NCBI GenBank assembly: GCA_019321725.1
Contig: CM033121.1
Coordinates: forward strand, 10,044,001-10,108,000
DNA length: 64,000 nucleotides
Origin: Paulownia fortunei
Lineage: Eukaryota > Streptophyta > Magnoliopsida > Lamiales > Paulowniaceae
Direction of reading: 5' to 3'
Numbering within the stretch: the stretch's first letter is position 1; each line of letters opens with the position of its first letter. The notes under the pieces were generated by a model. That model was given only the letters and a program-made list of their open reading frames with translations. It was not told the origin of the DNA and did not search any database. Positions 12,177-24,448 of this stretch are shown here, one piece after another. The translations under genes were made by a program, and so were the position numbers.

Positions 12177-12830
12177 GCACATGTTGGAATATTAGGAGTT
12201 TTATTCTGCCCCTGAAACAAAATGGGGTTCGTACCCTCATTAGGCAACATAATATTGATTTTATAGGAGTTGTGGAGACTAGAATTAACTAGTCCAAGTT
12301 GCAACGTATCATGAGAAATAAGTTCCAATGGTAGATGAAATTAAACAATTCCACACATGCCGAGTAGTGGATAGAATTTTGGTTTTATGGGATTACTCCA
12401 AAGTCATTCTTGAACTATTGGAGACTTCTCCCCAAGCTATCAACTGCAAAGCTACATGTAAGGTAACTTCATTCACCTTTCAAGTTAGCTTTATTTATAC
12501 TTTCCATCCTATTGTTAGTAGGAGACTATTATGGAACTCGGTATCCATCAGTCATCTCCTTGGCTTATACTTGATGATTTCAATAACATGTTAAGAGATG
12601 ATGATAAATATAATAGGGCAATAATTACACAGTATGAAATCAAAGATATTGTCAATTTATACTCCATTGGATGTTTATATGCATGGACCAACAATAGAGT
12701 CTGGTGCAAATTAGATAGAGCTATGGTGACAACCCTTGGCTACTTCCTAATTTTTTTAAACAGATAAATTTTTTGCCTTCGGGATATCTTTCGGATCATT
12801 CACCATGTATTGTTTCTCTTTTCTAATAAG
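12177..12830 (+). pseudogene. LINE ORF2: apurinic-type endonuclease domain
   Basis: Fragments of the EEP-fold endonuclease appear in order: a WNIRS-like start (about 12184), IDFIGVVETR in one frame (about 12254), WLILDDFNNML (about 12552), in which the usual GDFN has become DDFN, then WCKLDRAMV (about 12707), and SDHSPC near 12793. Several frameshifts lie between. The domain nicks target DNA in L1 elements; this copy is inactive. Confidence 0.75.
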
Positions 12831-13429
12831 AAAAGGCCAATATAAAGCCATTTAAATTCTTCAACATGTGGACTAATAATGGGACTTTCAAAACTTAGTG
12901 TGCATTGAATGGAATCAAGAGGTGTATGGGACCATGTAATTGCTCTTTGTAAGAAGCTGAAAAGATTAAAGAAACCCTCAAGCAGCTTAATGCAAAACAT
13001 TTTGTACATATCTTCTCTATAGCAGAAAGAACAACCGAGGTACTGAAATTAACATAACTACAACTGCATGATCAACCATACAATGATGAGCTTCAGGGCA
13101 CAGTTGATGAATTGAGGAAAAAATCTATGTTCTTAGGTGAAACAAAAACAAATTTCTATTTCTAGCAAGCTAAATGTTCTTACATAAAAAAATAGTGACA
13201 AATGCACAAAGTTTTTCCATGCTATGGTCAAGAGAAACACTAAAATGAATCATACCTCAGTTGTTTGCAAAAAAGATGGCACTTTTCTTGCTGCCTATCA
13301 ACAAGTTGCTGAAGAATTCATTTGGTTCTATGAGAAGTTATTTGGAACGATAAACATTTATGTGCCTATTAACCAAAACATTTTGAGTTTTGGGCCAAAG
13401 GTACGTGGAACATGCTGAGCAACTTACTA

Positions 13430-14330
13430 GGGACATCTCAGATCAAGAGATGAAAGATGCCCTGTTTAGTATTGGAGAAGATAAATCACCAAGCTCAGAT
13501 GGTTACTCTTCATGCTTCTTTAAGAAATCCTAGCAAACAGTGGAGGGACCAATTTAGTAAGACAGTGAAGTAATTTTTCTCTTCAGGCTCCTTACTTAAA
13601 TAGATCAACCACACAGTTCTTGCTTTGGTGCCTAAGTCAAGCCACACACTATCAGTTGAGGACTACAGGCCTATAGCATGCTATAATGTTACATACAAGG
13701 TTATCTAAAAAATTATTGTAGCTAGATTGGCTCCTATTCTTGGGACTCTTGTGGATCAAGCACAATCTACTTTTGTGGAGGATTAGAGTATGATTGAAAA
13801 TATACATTTGGCACAAGATCTTTTGAGAAAATGTAGCAGAAAAAGAATCTCCCTCAGATGTTTGATTAAAGTGGACAATACAAAGGTAGATGACTCTTTC
13901 AGTTGAAATTTTCTTAATGGGGTTGAATTTCCTAGTTAAGTTCATCAAATGGGTAAGGAGTGTTTTACCTCTCCATCATATTCCTTCGCATTGAATGACA
14001 ATTTGTTTAGACTCATTAAGGAGAAAAAAGTCCTCAGACAAGAGGATCCTTTATCTCTTTTTCTCTTAATTCTTTGCCTCGAATACTTCTCCATATCATT
14101 GAAAATTATCATAGAAGATACAAATTTCAACCATCATTCGAAATGTGGAAAATTGAAGATCACTCACTTGGCCTTTGCGGATGATCTTATGCTCATTGCA
14201 AGAGGATATGCCATATCAGTTAAAGTTTTAATGAATTACTTATCTAGTTTTGGTGCCAAGTTTAGGTTATGTGTTACTGCAATGAAGTCCAGACCTATAG
14301 TCTTTATAAAACTAGAATTATAGGGTAAAA
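13430..14330 (+). pseudogene. LINE ORF2: reverse transcriptase domain, copy 1
   Basis: Recognisable RT blocks: KSPSSDGYSS-like block 1 near 13487, then LVPKSS...VEDYRPIACYN (about 13625-13685), FVEDxSMIEN (stop inside, about 13778), LIKVD, DPLSLFLLILCLEY (about 14044-14085), and the catalytic FADD within HLAFADDLMLIARG (about 14165-14206). Stops and frameshifts are scattered. From 13677 onward the sequence is repeated in the tandem duplicate at 15646. Confidence 0.85.
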
Positions 14331-15531
14331 ACTACAGGAAATCCAAGCCTTGATGAATATTCCAAGTGTACCATGCTATTTCATTACTTGGAAATTCCTT
14401 TAGCAGCAAAGAAATTGAAAGTTATTCAGTATGCACCATTTATCGACAAGATTGCCTCATACATATATGCTTGGGCTAGTGTCTCCCTATCATATGTAGA
14501 AAAGGCTAAACTTATACGGGCAATCCTACAAGGCGTCGAATATTTTTGACTTTTTATGTTTCTTATTCCAATTGCAGTAATTAAGAGAATCACACGGTTG
14601 TGCAGTAATTTTCTTTGGAACTCTAGGTATCCACTTGTGCCTTTGAAGGAAGTCTGCCTCCTAAAATAAAAGAGAGGTTTGTGATTTAGAGAAATTAAAG
14701 GATAGAACATAAATCTCCTGGCCAAATTCTCATAGAATATTCATCAAAAGAAGGACATACTTTGGGTCCATTTGGTGAATCATGTGCATTTGGGAGCAAA
14801 GTCAATTTAGGAATGGGCACCCAAAAAGAAAGACTCACCGCTGCTTAAGAGATTTCTTCTCATCAAAGATTTAGTTTGCTAGTTTGAAGGGTCAATTAAT
14901 GCAGTTATTCAAAAAATTTCCAGTTGGGAACATGGGAATAACATAAGTATGTCCATTACTTATGATTATTTCCGATTGAAAGAGACTAAGAAGCATTTAG
15001 CAGCCAAGTTTAGAGCTTATGTATCACTCCAAAACATGCACTCCTCCTTTGGCTAGTGCCAAATGCAGGCTACTCACTAAAGATAAGATACAATACATGG
15101 AGATTGATAGAAAATGTGCTATTTGTGGATCATTGGAGGAATCATCTAACACATTTTCTTTCAAAGCAATATGAGTTCTGCTATCTAAAGACAAATTAGG
15201 GGCTGGTTGAGCATCATAAGAAAGAAGCCTAGGGGACATCTTAACAAAGCAAAGCTAAGAGAATAGCACTTGCCTACACTATATACCAGATTTGGACTGC
15301 AAGAAATAAGAAGATTTTTTAAGATCTTAGTCCCCAAACAGACATCATCATATGTAGGATTAAAACACATGTACACAAAGTTATATTTACCTTGTATCCT
15401 CATGTTCTAATCTAGTTTGAATCTCTATGTAGGGGTCTTTAGCTTATTATTTCCCATTTATATAACCTGGGGATGCCCAGAGTACTTGTATAACACTTTT
15501 TTGATCAATATACATTTACATTTTCTAATAA
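14331..15531 (+). pseudogene. LINE ORF2 C-terminal part (zf-RVT) and 3' UTR
   Basis: After RT the thumb-like region follows (frames near 14440-14520 match copy 2 at 16400-16480). About 14990-15190 resembles the RT-associated zinc-binding domain, with a CAICGSLEES-like segment. The 3' UTR ends in a TTTTTTGATCAATA tract and a short A-run. No long frame remains. Confidence 0.6.
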
Positions 15532-15645
15532 AAAAATGATCTTTATAAGTGGATGGTGTGTGCATTTTATAATTATGGTGGAAAAAAAATACAAATTAAG
15601 ACACTTAATCCATAATATACCCACAATAGGTAAAGCAGAGTTTCA
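15532..15645 (+). pseudogene. Duplicated scrap of MULE coding sequence
   Basis: These 114 bases between the first LINE tail and the second LINE fragment match 30908-31019, including GTGGATGGTGTGTGCAT and AAAGCAGAGTTTCACATGC. That sequence is the MULE N-terminal region, so MULE target DNA was carried along when the LINE 3' half was duplicated. This shows that the second LINE fragment is a local tandem duplication, not an independent insertion. Confidence 0.85.
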
Positions 15646-17000
15646 CATGCTGCAATTTTACATACAAGTTTATCTAAAATAATATTGCATAGATTGGCTC
15701 ATATTCTTGGGACTCTTATAGATCAAGCACAATTTGCTTTTGTGGAGGGTCGAACTATGATTGAAAATATTTATTTGGCATAAGAACTTTTGAAAAAATA
15801 TAGCAGAAAAAGAATCTCCCACAGATGTTTGATTAAAGTGGACCTTAGAAAGGCATACAATTCTGTCAATTGGAACTTCCTTAAAGTAGTTCTTGAGGGG
15901 CTAAGTTTCTCAGTTAAGTTCATCAAATGGGTGATAGATTGTGTTAGTTCTCCGTTATATTCCTTGCATTGAATGACAACTTTCTTGGACTCATTAAGAG
16001 GGAAAAAGGCCTTTAGACAAGAGGATCCTTTATCTCTTTGTCTCTTTGTTTTTTGCCTCGAATATTTATATAGATCATTAAAGATTGTCAAGAAAAATGC
16101 AGATTTCAACTATCATCCGAAATATGGGTAATTGAAGTTCACTCACTTGGCCTTTGCGGATGATTTTATACTTATAGCAAGAGGAGATGCTATATCAGTT
16201 AAAATTCTCATGGATTGCTTATCTAGTTTTGGTGCCAAGTCTGGGTTATGTATTAATATAATGAAGTCCAATCTTTATACGGCTGGAATTGTAGTGCTAG
16301 AGGAAATTCAAGCCTTGATGAACATTCCAAGTGGTACCATACCAGTTTGTTACTTGGGAATTCCTTCAATAGAGAAAAAATTGAAAGTTATTCATAATAC
16401 ACCATTCATTGACAAGATTACCACATACATAAATGCTTGGACTAGTGCCTCCCTATCATATGCATGAAGGGATGAACTTATACTGGTAGTGCTACAAGAT
16501 ATCGAATGTTTTTGGCAATCTATTTTCCTCTTTCCAGTTGCAGTAATTGAGAGAATCACACAGCTGTGCAGGAATTCCCTTTGCAAATCTAGGCATGCAT
16601 TTGTGCCTTAGAATGAAGTATGCCTTCCTAAAATAGAGGAAGGTTTGGGATTTAGAGAAATTAAAGAATGAAATACAACTCTTTTGGCCAAAATCCTTAT
16701 GAAACATTTATTAAAAGAATGACACACTTTGGGTTCGTTGGGTGAATCATGTGTATTTAGGAGCAAAGTCGATTTGAGAATGAGTACCCAAAAAGGAAGA
16801 CTCACTACTGCTTAAGAGACTTCTCCTCATTAGTGATTTAATATGCCAATTTGAAGGGTTAGGTGATGGAGCTATTTAGAAAATTTCCAACTGGGAACAT
16901 AGAAATAAGATAAGTATGTCCATTGATTATGATTATTTCCATTCGAAATAGACTAAGAAGTACTGGGCAGCCAAAGTTTGGAGCTCATGTATCACTCTAA
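15646..17000 (+). pseudogene. LINE RT region, tandem-duplicate copy 2, left part
   Basis: Starts abruptly inside RT at a CATGC word shared by the donor (13677) and the junction (15646). It keeps better coding sequence than copy 1: VEGRTMIENIYL, LIKVDLRKAYNSVNWNFLK (15832-15888) and HLAFADDFILIARG (about 16144-16185), plus 111 open codons at 16132-16467. It is cut at 17000 by the copia insertion and continues at 30373. Confidence 0.85.
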
Positions 17001-19155
17001 TATTGGGTTCGTGTGATCTCGAGAAATGTATACGCAACGAAATTTAAAATTTTTTAAAAACATAAATATACATTACATCACATGTAATTAAAACGAATCC
17101 AGGAACCCTTTTGCGATTACTCAGTTGTGCGTTTTCTGATAGTTAAAGTAAGAAAGTTTCAGAAATCCTTACCTTGATTTGTACTCCAGCTGATGTAGGG
17201 ATTGAAACGATTTAAATCGTTATCCCTGCATGAAAGTATTTCCATGTTCTTCAATTCAAAACTCCTTTGATTGAAATCTGATTTGCTTCTAGGATCTCAA
17301 ATGTTATCCCTCTAACGGTATCCATACCTTACATGCCCACTCGCAACCGAATCCTATGCACTTAGTTTTCAATTTGATAATGCTATCCTAAAATGATTTT
17401 GTTCGGAATAAGAACACATTAACAATTAGTGTTTTAGGTATTTAATTTAATTCTTAATTCAACAATTGAATCAAGAATTAAACTAGATAAAAGGTTGGCA
17501 AACTTTTGGAGATTGAAAGGCAAATGATGGATGGATTTTGGAGATGAAGAAAACTATTTTTCTTCAAGAGAGAGGGGCTATTTTCCAAGTTTTTTTTAAC
17601 AAAAAATCTACAATAATGTCCCCATAAAAAAGGTACAAGAATATTGTCAATAAATGCTACCACAAGTCCTTTCCATGTAGGACTCTTCTTCCTTTCTTAT
17701 CTCCAACTCTTTTAGAAAGTTTCTTTGTCCCATAAGAACTTTTCTTTTTTCTTATTACCTTTTAGAAATTGAATTTCTAATTTAACTTCCTTTAGGAATT
17801 GGATCTCCAATCTAATTTCCTAATGGGCTTCCCACAAGCCCACACCTAATGGGCCTAGGCGTAAGTAATTAATTAGGCCATAATTTAATCGATCCAATTA
17901 ATTCATTTAATTAATTAGGCCTATCTTAATTAATTAATCCAATCAATTAATTAAATATTCCAATTGGGCTCTCTAATCTAATTAGGTCTAATCAATTAAT
18001 TCAATTAAGTAATTAAATTAATTCCACACTTGAATTAATTTAAGCCCCATTAATTAATCACATCAATTAATTTAATCCAACACTTGGATTAATTTCTAGG
18101 CTATAAATGAATTTGTCCAAGTTTTGTGTGTGACTCCTTAGGTTCACTTTAAGCTAGCCGTGGGCTCACAACTCTTGTAACTTAGTTGAATAATTAATTA
18201 TTCTAATTAATTAATTCTCTTAGAATTAACTTATTAATTCCAAAAAACCCACAAGACATGGAAAACATATAGTAAAGCATCATGACTCCTAGTCTAAGGT
18301 GAATGGGCGAACCTATTCCAATTATGAATATCATACAAGTACGGTCCTTCCGTCATCTAATCTCCCAATTGAACCTAAAACATGGATGTTAAGTCGAAAC
18401 CTTATTAGCTCAATAACTATGTTTCCATTCCTAGTAGCTTGACTCGATAATGAATAATCAGAAAACCCCACGTCTAATTTCCATCCATCTTTGGTCAAGG
18501 ATTTTAGAGTCAAGTATAGTGGAATACTTAAGAGATTCACACATTCATCTAGATAGGTGACAGATTGTTTGTTGGCCACTCATTAATCTCCATACGTGAA
18601 GATATTACACCTAATATAAACTCCTTATGATTATCATGCAATCAAAAAATACATCTAAGTACAACATATCATGTACAAGGTTACCATGGTGCCTCAAGTC
18701 CAAGGACTAATTCTTGCATTATAGTAATGAGAAAATTCTCATTCGACAATATAATATTTCCAATTGGGAATTTTCAGGTGGGGTTGTTCAGTGTACTTGT
18801 TCCCAACAATCACCCACATACATGCACTAGTGTCTCCACACCAATACCTATGGAATGAGGTATTTTCCTTTCGAGCCTGCATCGTATGCGCAAGTCTTAA
18901 TGGGATCATTGATGCCCTATCTCATTGATCCTTGACTGCAATGTTTTAAGATCATAGCCTTGGAGGCATATTCTACGATCACCATCATATGCGCAACCAT
19001 ACCCCATAACTACGTGTGATCCAATGACTTTATCTAATTCTTATGATGAATTTAAGATAAAGATTTTTATTTAAATAATATTAATATAAATAAGAATGAT
19101 TCGTAAGAGTATAAGAATGACCAGAACAATTGGCACATCGTGCACTACTCTAACA
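17001..19155 (-). repeat. Copia 3' LTR (left)
   Basis: Plus-strand start TATTGGGTTCG, where the partner LTR has TGTTGGGTTCG, so the terminal TG was lost by a G-to-A change; it ends in CTACTCTAACA. It aligns throughout with 28338-30367, including ACAAGTCCTTTCCATGTAGG and the AATTAATTAA-rich centre (17870-18070). It is about 125 bp longer than the partner, mostly from sequence near 18830-18900 that the partner lacks. Confidence 0.9.
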
Positions 19156-21480
19156 ATTTTCCACTTGCCCTAGAGATAATTGCCCTCATATTAAAGCCCA
19201 TCTTCTGAAGATGTCCTTCAAATACTTATCTAAAGGGTTAAAATAGCGGGTCTGTAATATTTTCTGTCGAGGCAAATCTTTCCACATTGATGTTGCCTCT
19301 ACCAATGATTTTCAAAATTACAGTATTGCTAATCTATTTCTGCTTAGATCCTTTGATGAGACCTTGACTTCTTTGCTTGTGTAATAGCCCCATTGTTATC
19401 GTAGTACTTCAGTATTCAATCAACAATGGTTGGAACTACATCTAACACTTGGATTAAGTTCCTTATCCAAACAATCTATTTTTATAGACATAGACTTCAA
19501 GTAATCTACTTTACACTAAAAACTAGATGAAGCATCTAAATTTCAGTTCTCCATAACCGTACTCCAAGAAGAAATACTTAGTGCTTCATAAGTACTAAAG
19601 ATCATCTTTACGGCTTCCAATGCTTTTCGCATCGAATTGATTGATATTTGCTCGTAACACTCAGAACATTTCTAATATCAAATCATGTACATAAATTTAC
19701 ATATTTTATGCTTTCTTTCAAAGATGTATAAAACATGTGATTCATTATTTCTCTTTCTTTTAAAAGTCTTTGGGGATGAGGTTTTTGAAAGAAAAATCCC
19801 ATAACTCATAAATAAGAATCTCTTCTAGGATTCTTCCATGCTAAACCTTTTAACATCTAATCTATATACTTGGATTTAGGATAGTCCAAGCATCCTTTTA
19901 GATCTATCTCCATAAATCTCAATCCCCAACCCCTAGGATGCTTATCCCAAATTCCTCTTGGAGAACTTTGTAGATGACAAGTGTCAGTTGACTGCAACAT
20001 TTCTACATTATCTCTATCTCTATGAGTAAAATATCATCAATGTAAAACACAACAATCATCACCATACTCCCACTAACCCTCTTGTACATATATGACTCAT
20101 TCGCATTCCTAAGGAAATCAAACCATTTGATTGCTTTAGAGAATCGAATGTTCCATATTCAAAAAATTTATTTTGAGTTCTTAACAGATCTTTGAAGCTC
20201 GCAAATTTTTTGCTTGCATCTGTTTGATATGAAGACCTCAAACTGCTTAACTTACATCCCTTTCTCAATACCCCTATTGAGAAAGAGGGTATTCATATCC
20301 CTTTGCCATATCTAGTAGTCATAATATAAAGATATAACTAGCATACTCTGAATGGACTTTAGCATCACATCTGGTAAAAGGTATCCTCAGCAGTCAACAC
20401 CTTGACTTTGAGCGTAATACTTTGCTACCAATCGTGCCTTTATAGGTCACCACCTCCCTATGTTCTTCAATTTATATTTGCAGACCCGTTTGCAGCTAAT
20501 GGGAATCATTCCCACTAATGGGCCCACCAAGGTCAAACCTTGTTGGAGTACATAGAGTCCATTTTGGATTGCATGGCATTTTATCAATTTTTGAATTGAT
20601 GTCATACATCATTACTCCTTAGTTAGATCAATATTTAAAAATGAGATCATTCTTACTGCTCTCTAGCAAGAGACTCTTATCGTGTAAGAAGCCCCGAGAT
20701 CCTTTCAGATCTTATTGGAGGTTGTGTATTAGAAGTTTTAGTAATTTGTTTATACACCATTACCACTTGTGAGACACTTGAACTATTTCAAGTTCTATGA
20801 TCTAGTAATTTCTATCTAATAGAAATTCTTTCTTCTCAAGAAGGTGGTGTCCTTAGAAAATAAACTCCTTTGTTCTTAGAAACCATAGAAATGGTATCCT
20901 TTAGATTTATTTGGATATCCCACAAATTTGCATAAACTGGATTCACATCCATCCTATCTCCCATTAACTGCTTTAAAGAAACAAACCCCTTTATACCTTT
21001 AGGTATATATGCGAGGGGTCTTTTATCATATCATATCTCATATGATGTTTTGAGCTCCAATTTAGATGATATCCTTAATTGATAAGAATACCATCAATTC
21101 TAGGGTAAATTCCCAGAATGAAGGAGGAAATAAGTGAAACTCAACTTGGATTCACTTAAAGTGAGAATTTAATTCTCCGTTTGATAATGAAGATCTTACC
21201 ACCTTAGTATTCTCTTTCTCGATCACATCGATGGATTTACTACTTTGGCCGATTTAATTCTCTACTTCATGTCTAAATTCTCTTAGAATAATAAAGTAAG
21301 AATGAACCGCTTGTATACTAATACTTAGTGGACTACTTACGTCTCTTTGGATCACATCTAAAGGCATGGTTTGCTCCATTTGTCCCACAAATGGTGATTT
21401 GGTCATAAAAGTAGTGGCAAGTCGATACGCTACCTCATTTAGTCTTTTGGCCATGAGTCGTTGGATGTGCTAAGTGTTGG
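19156..21480 (-). pseudogene. Copia pol: integrase, RT and RNase H remnants
   Basis: Read leftward from 21460: a MTKSPFVGQ segment that ends the GAG-pre-integrase region, then REFRHEVENRIG of the integrase core (about 21240-21300), TPYEICYDKRPLAY (about 21000-21045), KARLVAKYYAQSQGVD (about 20390-20440), YIDDILL (20021-20044 region), an RSKxML-type block, and an RNase H tail with RSHQR and HLQKMGF-like words (19190-19330). Every domain is frameshifted. The order is that of a Ty1/copia polyprotein. Confidence 0.8.
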
Positions 21481-22515
21481 CAAGCTGTGACCACTACTAA
21501 GCATTAAGGTGCCCATGGGGTGGACTCGTCTTTATCGTTGGCCATGAGTAAGGGATGTTTAGATGCTCCATCTACATGGATATTTGATGAGTAATGCTTG
21601 ACACTTAGTACCATATGGGCTCATAAAATTATATGGGAAAAGGTGATGCAAAATAGCTTGAGGGATGCATGGGGATGCAATTGCTAATGTTGTTAGCTAC
21701 CTTTTAGTTTTGTTGTATGGGCTCATAAAATTGGGGTATATGGCAAGGCTAGTTGGACCTCAAGCCCACTAATAAATTAGATTTCCTGAATTTCCATCTA
21801 GAAGGTGATGAGATTTGAATAAAATAGTGGGAGACATTTATGATTAAAGACCATATCATAAATGGATATTAATTGAATGAATGCTTAAATTTCTGTCTCG
21901 CATAGGATAGTGGTTATCGCTAGTAATTCCACATAGGATAATCTAGACAAACAAACAAACTTACCAGCTTGATATAGATGTTTGTCACCACTGTGGATAT
22001 TTAGGGCATAAAAAGAGGAAACACAAGTATTGACTTGCTTAGTTGAATTAAAAGGGGTTCTAATTCAAATTTATACTTTGTTGATATCAACCATTAAGGT
22101 TGATAATTTTTTTCTTGGGTATTGGATATCGGATATGATCCCATCTTTGCATGGGGTTGCAGTGGATGACAAGAAAAATGGAGACTGAGATAAAGAACGA
22201 TCCTTAAGCTTGAGAATAAAGTAAGAATTGCTTTATTAGCTATATGAATGATCCACTTAACTCTGGATGGAATTAGGATAATATTAGTTAATTATCTTTG
22301 CAACATTGATAAATGAACTATACAATCCCAACATTCCATGCTACATAATCAACAAAGTAATATGAGAATTAGATAATCAAAATAGTGCATACTTGTGGTA
22401 AACTAGATTAGGTCATATCTCTAAAGAAAGAGTTCAAAAGATGGTACATTTGCTTGACCTTTTCGACTTGTATGAGGTGTCAACTTGTAAATCTTATCTC
22501 TAGGGCATGGATGAT
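21480..22515 (+). pseudogene. Copia fragment in opposite orientation (zinc knuckle, protease, GAG-pre-integrase)
   Basis: Plus-strand reading gives a gag-type knuckle CHHCGYLGHKKRKH (about 21972-22015, last cysteine lost), then a YLAELK segment and a degenerate protease region (22030-22180), then LGHISKERVQKMVHLLDL (about 22408-22460), the GAG-pre-integrase motif. The host copia runs the other way, so this is a nested second element or an inverted segment. 21480-21970 has the AT-rich, non-coding look of an LTR or leader. Confidence 0.65.
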
Positions 22516-22859
22516 TGGGTCCCACCCAAAATTACCTATTTACGCTTGATATCAAATTAATAAAGTTTCTCAACTTGAAACATTTTCAAATGAGGGTTAT
22601 CCTAAATTTATTATACAAGGTCTCATCATTTTCTTTTCTTGTTTATTTAATGTTCACTATCCTAATGATGACAAGCATACATCATAAGAAAATATTAAAT
22701 AAACACAACATGTATCACATGTATACTAAAATAAATAGATGATCATGAGTCTTTAATCCTATGCGATCCACTTGAGCCAAAGTGGATCTAGGTTAATCTA
22801 AAAAAGTTATAATAGGTTGTAAATAGATAAATCAATAATTAGAAACACTAGATTACAGC
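22516..22859. other. Unassigned part of copia interior
   Basis: AT-rich sequence with one 75-codon chance frame. It matches nothing else in the window and no terminal repeat is visible. Confidence 0.3.
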
Positions 22860-23700
22860 TGTATATGGTGTGTGTAATATCATATTTGAACCACCACTTG
22901 CCACCTCAAGTTTTGCCAACTCAAGCTACCACCTCAACCTTTATTCATTTCTATCCTTGAACCACGACCAAAAATCATTTTCTGAGCTATTTCACCTCCA
23001 AAACCTCTATATTAAATTTTAGAAGTTGCTTCCAAGTGATTCCAAGTAAAGAAAAAAAAAGTGAAGGAAGTAAAGGGAAGTAAGGAGAAGCAAGTAGAAG
23101 TTTAAATTTGTGCATATATGAGCTTAACTCATATTTTTTATTTAAGTTCTTAAATTGTTTGAGGGTTTATGATTTTTAAAGATTCTATTATTATTTATAA
23201 TCATGTTATTATGTTATCTATAGTCTTATAAATCACAACATAGGGATTTTTAATTGCAAAATCGCAATAGAAATCAATAAGGACAGAAACTACATACTTG
23301 CTGGTTTTTGTTTTTAAAGCTTTATATATGTATAATAACTTGATTAAAACCTATATATTTTACCATATATGTATTTATATATGAGTTTAGGTGATGTATA
23401 TAAGTTTGGAGAGGTTATAAATGAAAATATAACTTGATATTTAAAGAGACACTCAAAACCATCATGATAGAACTTACAGTTTTTGTACTGTGAGAAGTGG
23501 GCTGGTTTTATTAAGGTAAATCAGTGATTTTAGATAATTATAAAATATGATTACATTGATCTATATGTTAGCTAAGTGTGGTAAAAATTTGGGAGTGATT
23601 GGATATGCATAAGGATGTCAAAATTAGTAGACAACTAAACTCGACAGCAGAAAAATATGAAAATGTGAATTTGTCCAATTTGATAACTTAGCATGTTTCA
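22860..23700. repeat. LTR-like repeat, inverted relative of 1-1200
   Basis: Contains CCACCACTTGCCACCTCAAG, CAAAACCTCTAT, the ATTATTTATAATCATG region and AGTGTGGTAAAAATTTGGGA in the same order as the reverse complement of 1-1200. Possibly a solo LTR or remnant belonging to the plus-strand fragment next to it. No target duplication was identified. Confidence 0.5.
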
Positions 23701-24309
23701 ACCTAAACATGTTTATATTCACTTCTAACAATTAGGTACATGCTATTAGAGTGATATTACTTCAATTTGATAATTAAAATACAAATAGACCTATCTATTA
23801 CATAAATATATCCCATACATTCATAGGCATTATTTCCTCGTTTTTCTTCTATTTTCATTCAATCTTCTTGTAATGTTCGCCAAATTACAAAAAGATTAAC
23901 CTCACCGTCTAATTCTACTCTCATTACATTTTCTAAAACTATAAAAAATCTTGGAACAATTCCAAAGAGAGATACATAGAAGAGAGATAGAAGTACATCA
24001 AGAATAAAATAAAGAAAGGTGAGACTCGCAGGCCTCATTTTAACTAAAAACCAAAAATAATCAATTATGCATAAAATTAAACCAATCACATTGGCCTAGG
24101 CTCCATGATCATCCAACTAGCATGCTTAACATAAATCATCAATGATAATGAAAATATATAAATTTACCGATTACGTTATGTGCAATTTCTTTCAAATTTG
24201 AGATTTTTATGAAAAATATTTTTTCAAAAATTTAAATTAACATTTAATTTTAAAAATAAAAAATCATAAACTTCATGTACCAATTACGTAACGAGGCGAG
24301 ATGGGACAA
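23701..24309. other. Unassigned AT-rich part of copia interior
   Basis: No recognisable domain. Copia gag would be expected between here and the right LTR, but I could not identify gag motifs on the minus strand. Confidence 0.3.
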
Positions 24310-24448
24310 AAACTCAAGTTGCTGCCCGTCGAGTGGCTGGGTAGACCACCCGTCGGGTGGCTGGGTAGACCACCCATCGAGTGGCTGAGCGCCCACACGT
24401 CGGGTGCCGGCTGCCTACTTGACATCACACGTTGGGTGGCTGGGCTAG
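24310..24448. repeat. GC-rich minisatellite, left of hAT
   Basis: Units of about 24 bp built on GTCGGGTGGCTGGGTAGACC recur with variation, a sharp GC island in AT-rich DNA. The same kind of sequence resumes at 27727-27885 on the far side of the hAT element, so the array was one block before the hAT insertion. Function unknown; copia leader sequence is a possibility. Confidence 0.75.

Larger units (their letters stand above)
10597..15531 (+). mobile_element. L1-type LINE, near full length, inserted in the MULE gene
   Basis: About 4.9 kb: a GAGAGAGA-rich 5' leader, ORF1 with DUF4283 and a CCHC knuckle, ORF2 with endonuclease, reverse transcriptase and zf-RVT regions, and a short A-rich tail (15529-15536). 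AAGAATGATCTTTGTGAG (10579-10596) before the element is matched by degenerate copies after each 3' end (15532-15549 and 30908-30925), a target-site duplication of about 18 bp. Both ORFs have several stops and frameshifts. Plant RIL-type LINE; the subfamily cannot be named. Confidence 0.85.

Noticed and set aside
12328..12594. 88-codon plus-strand frame as a gene
   Set aside because: Lies inside the decayed LINE endonuclease region and is a shifted reading of it.
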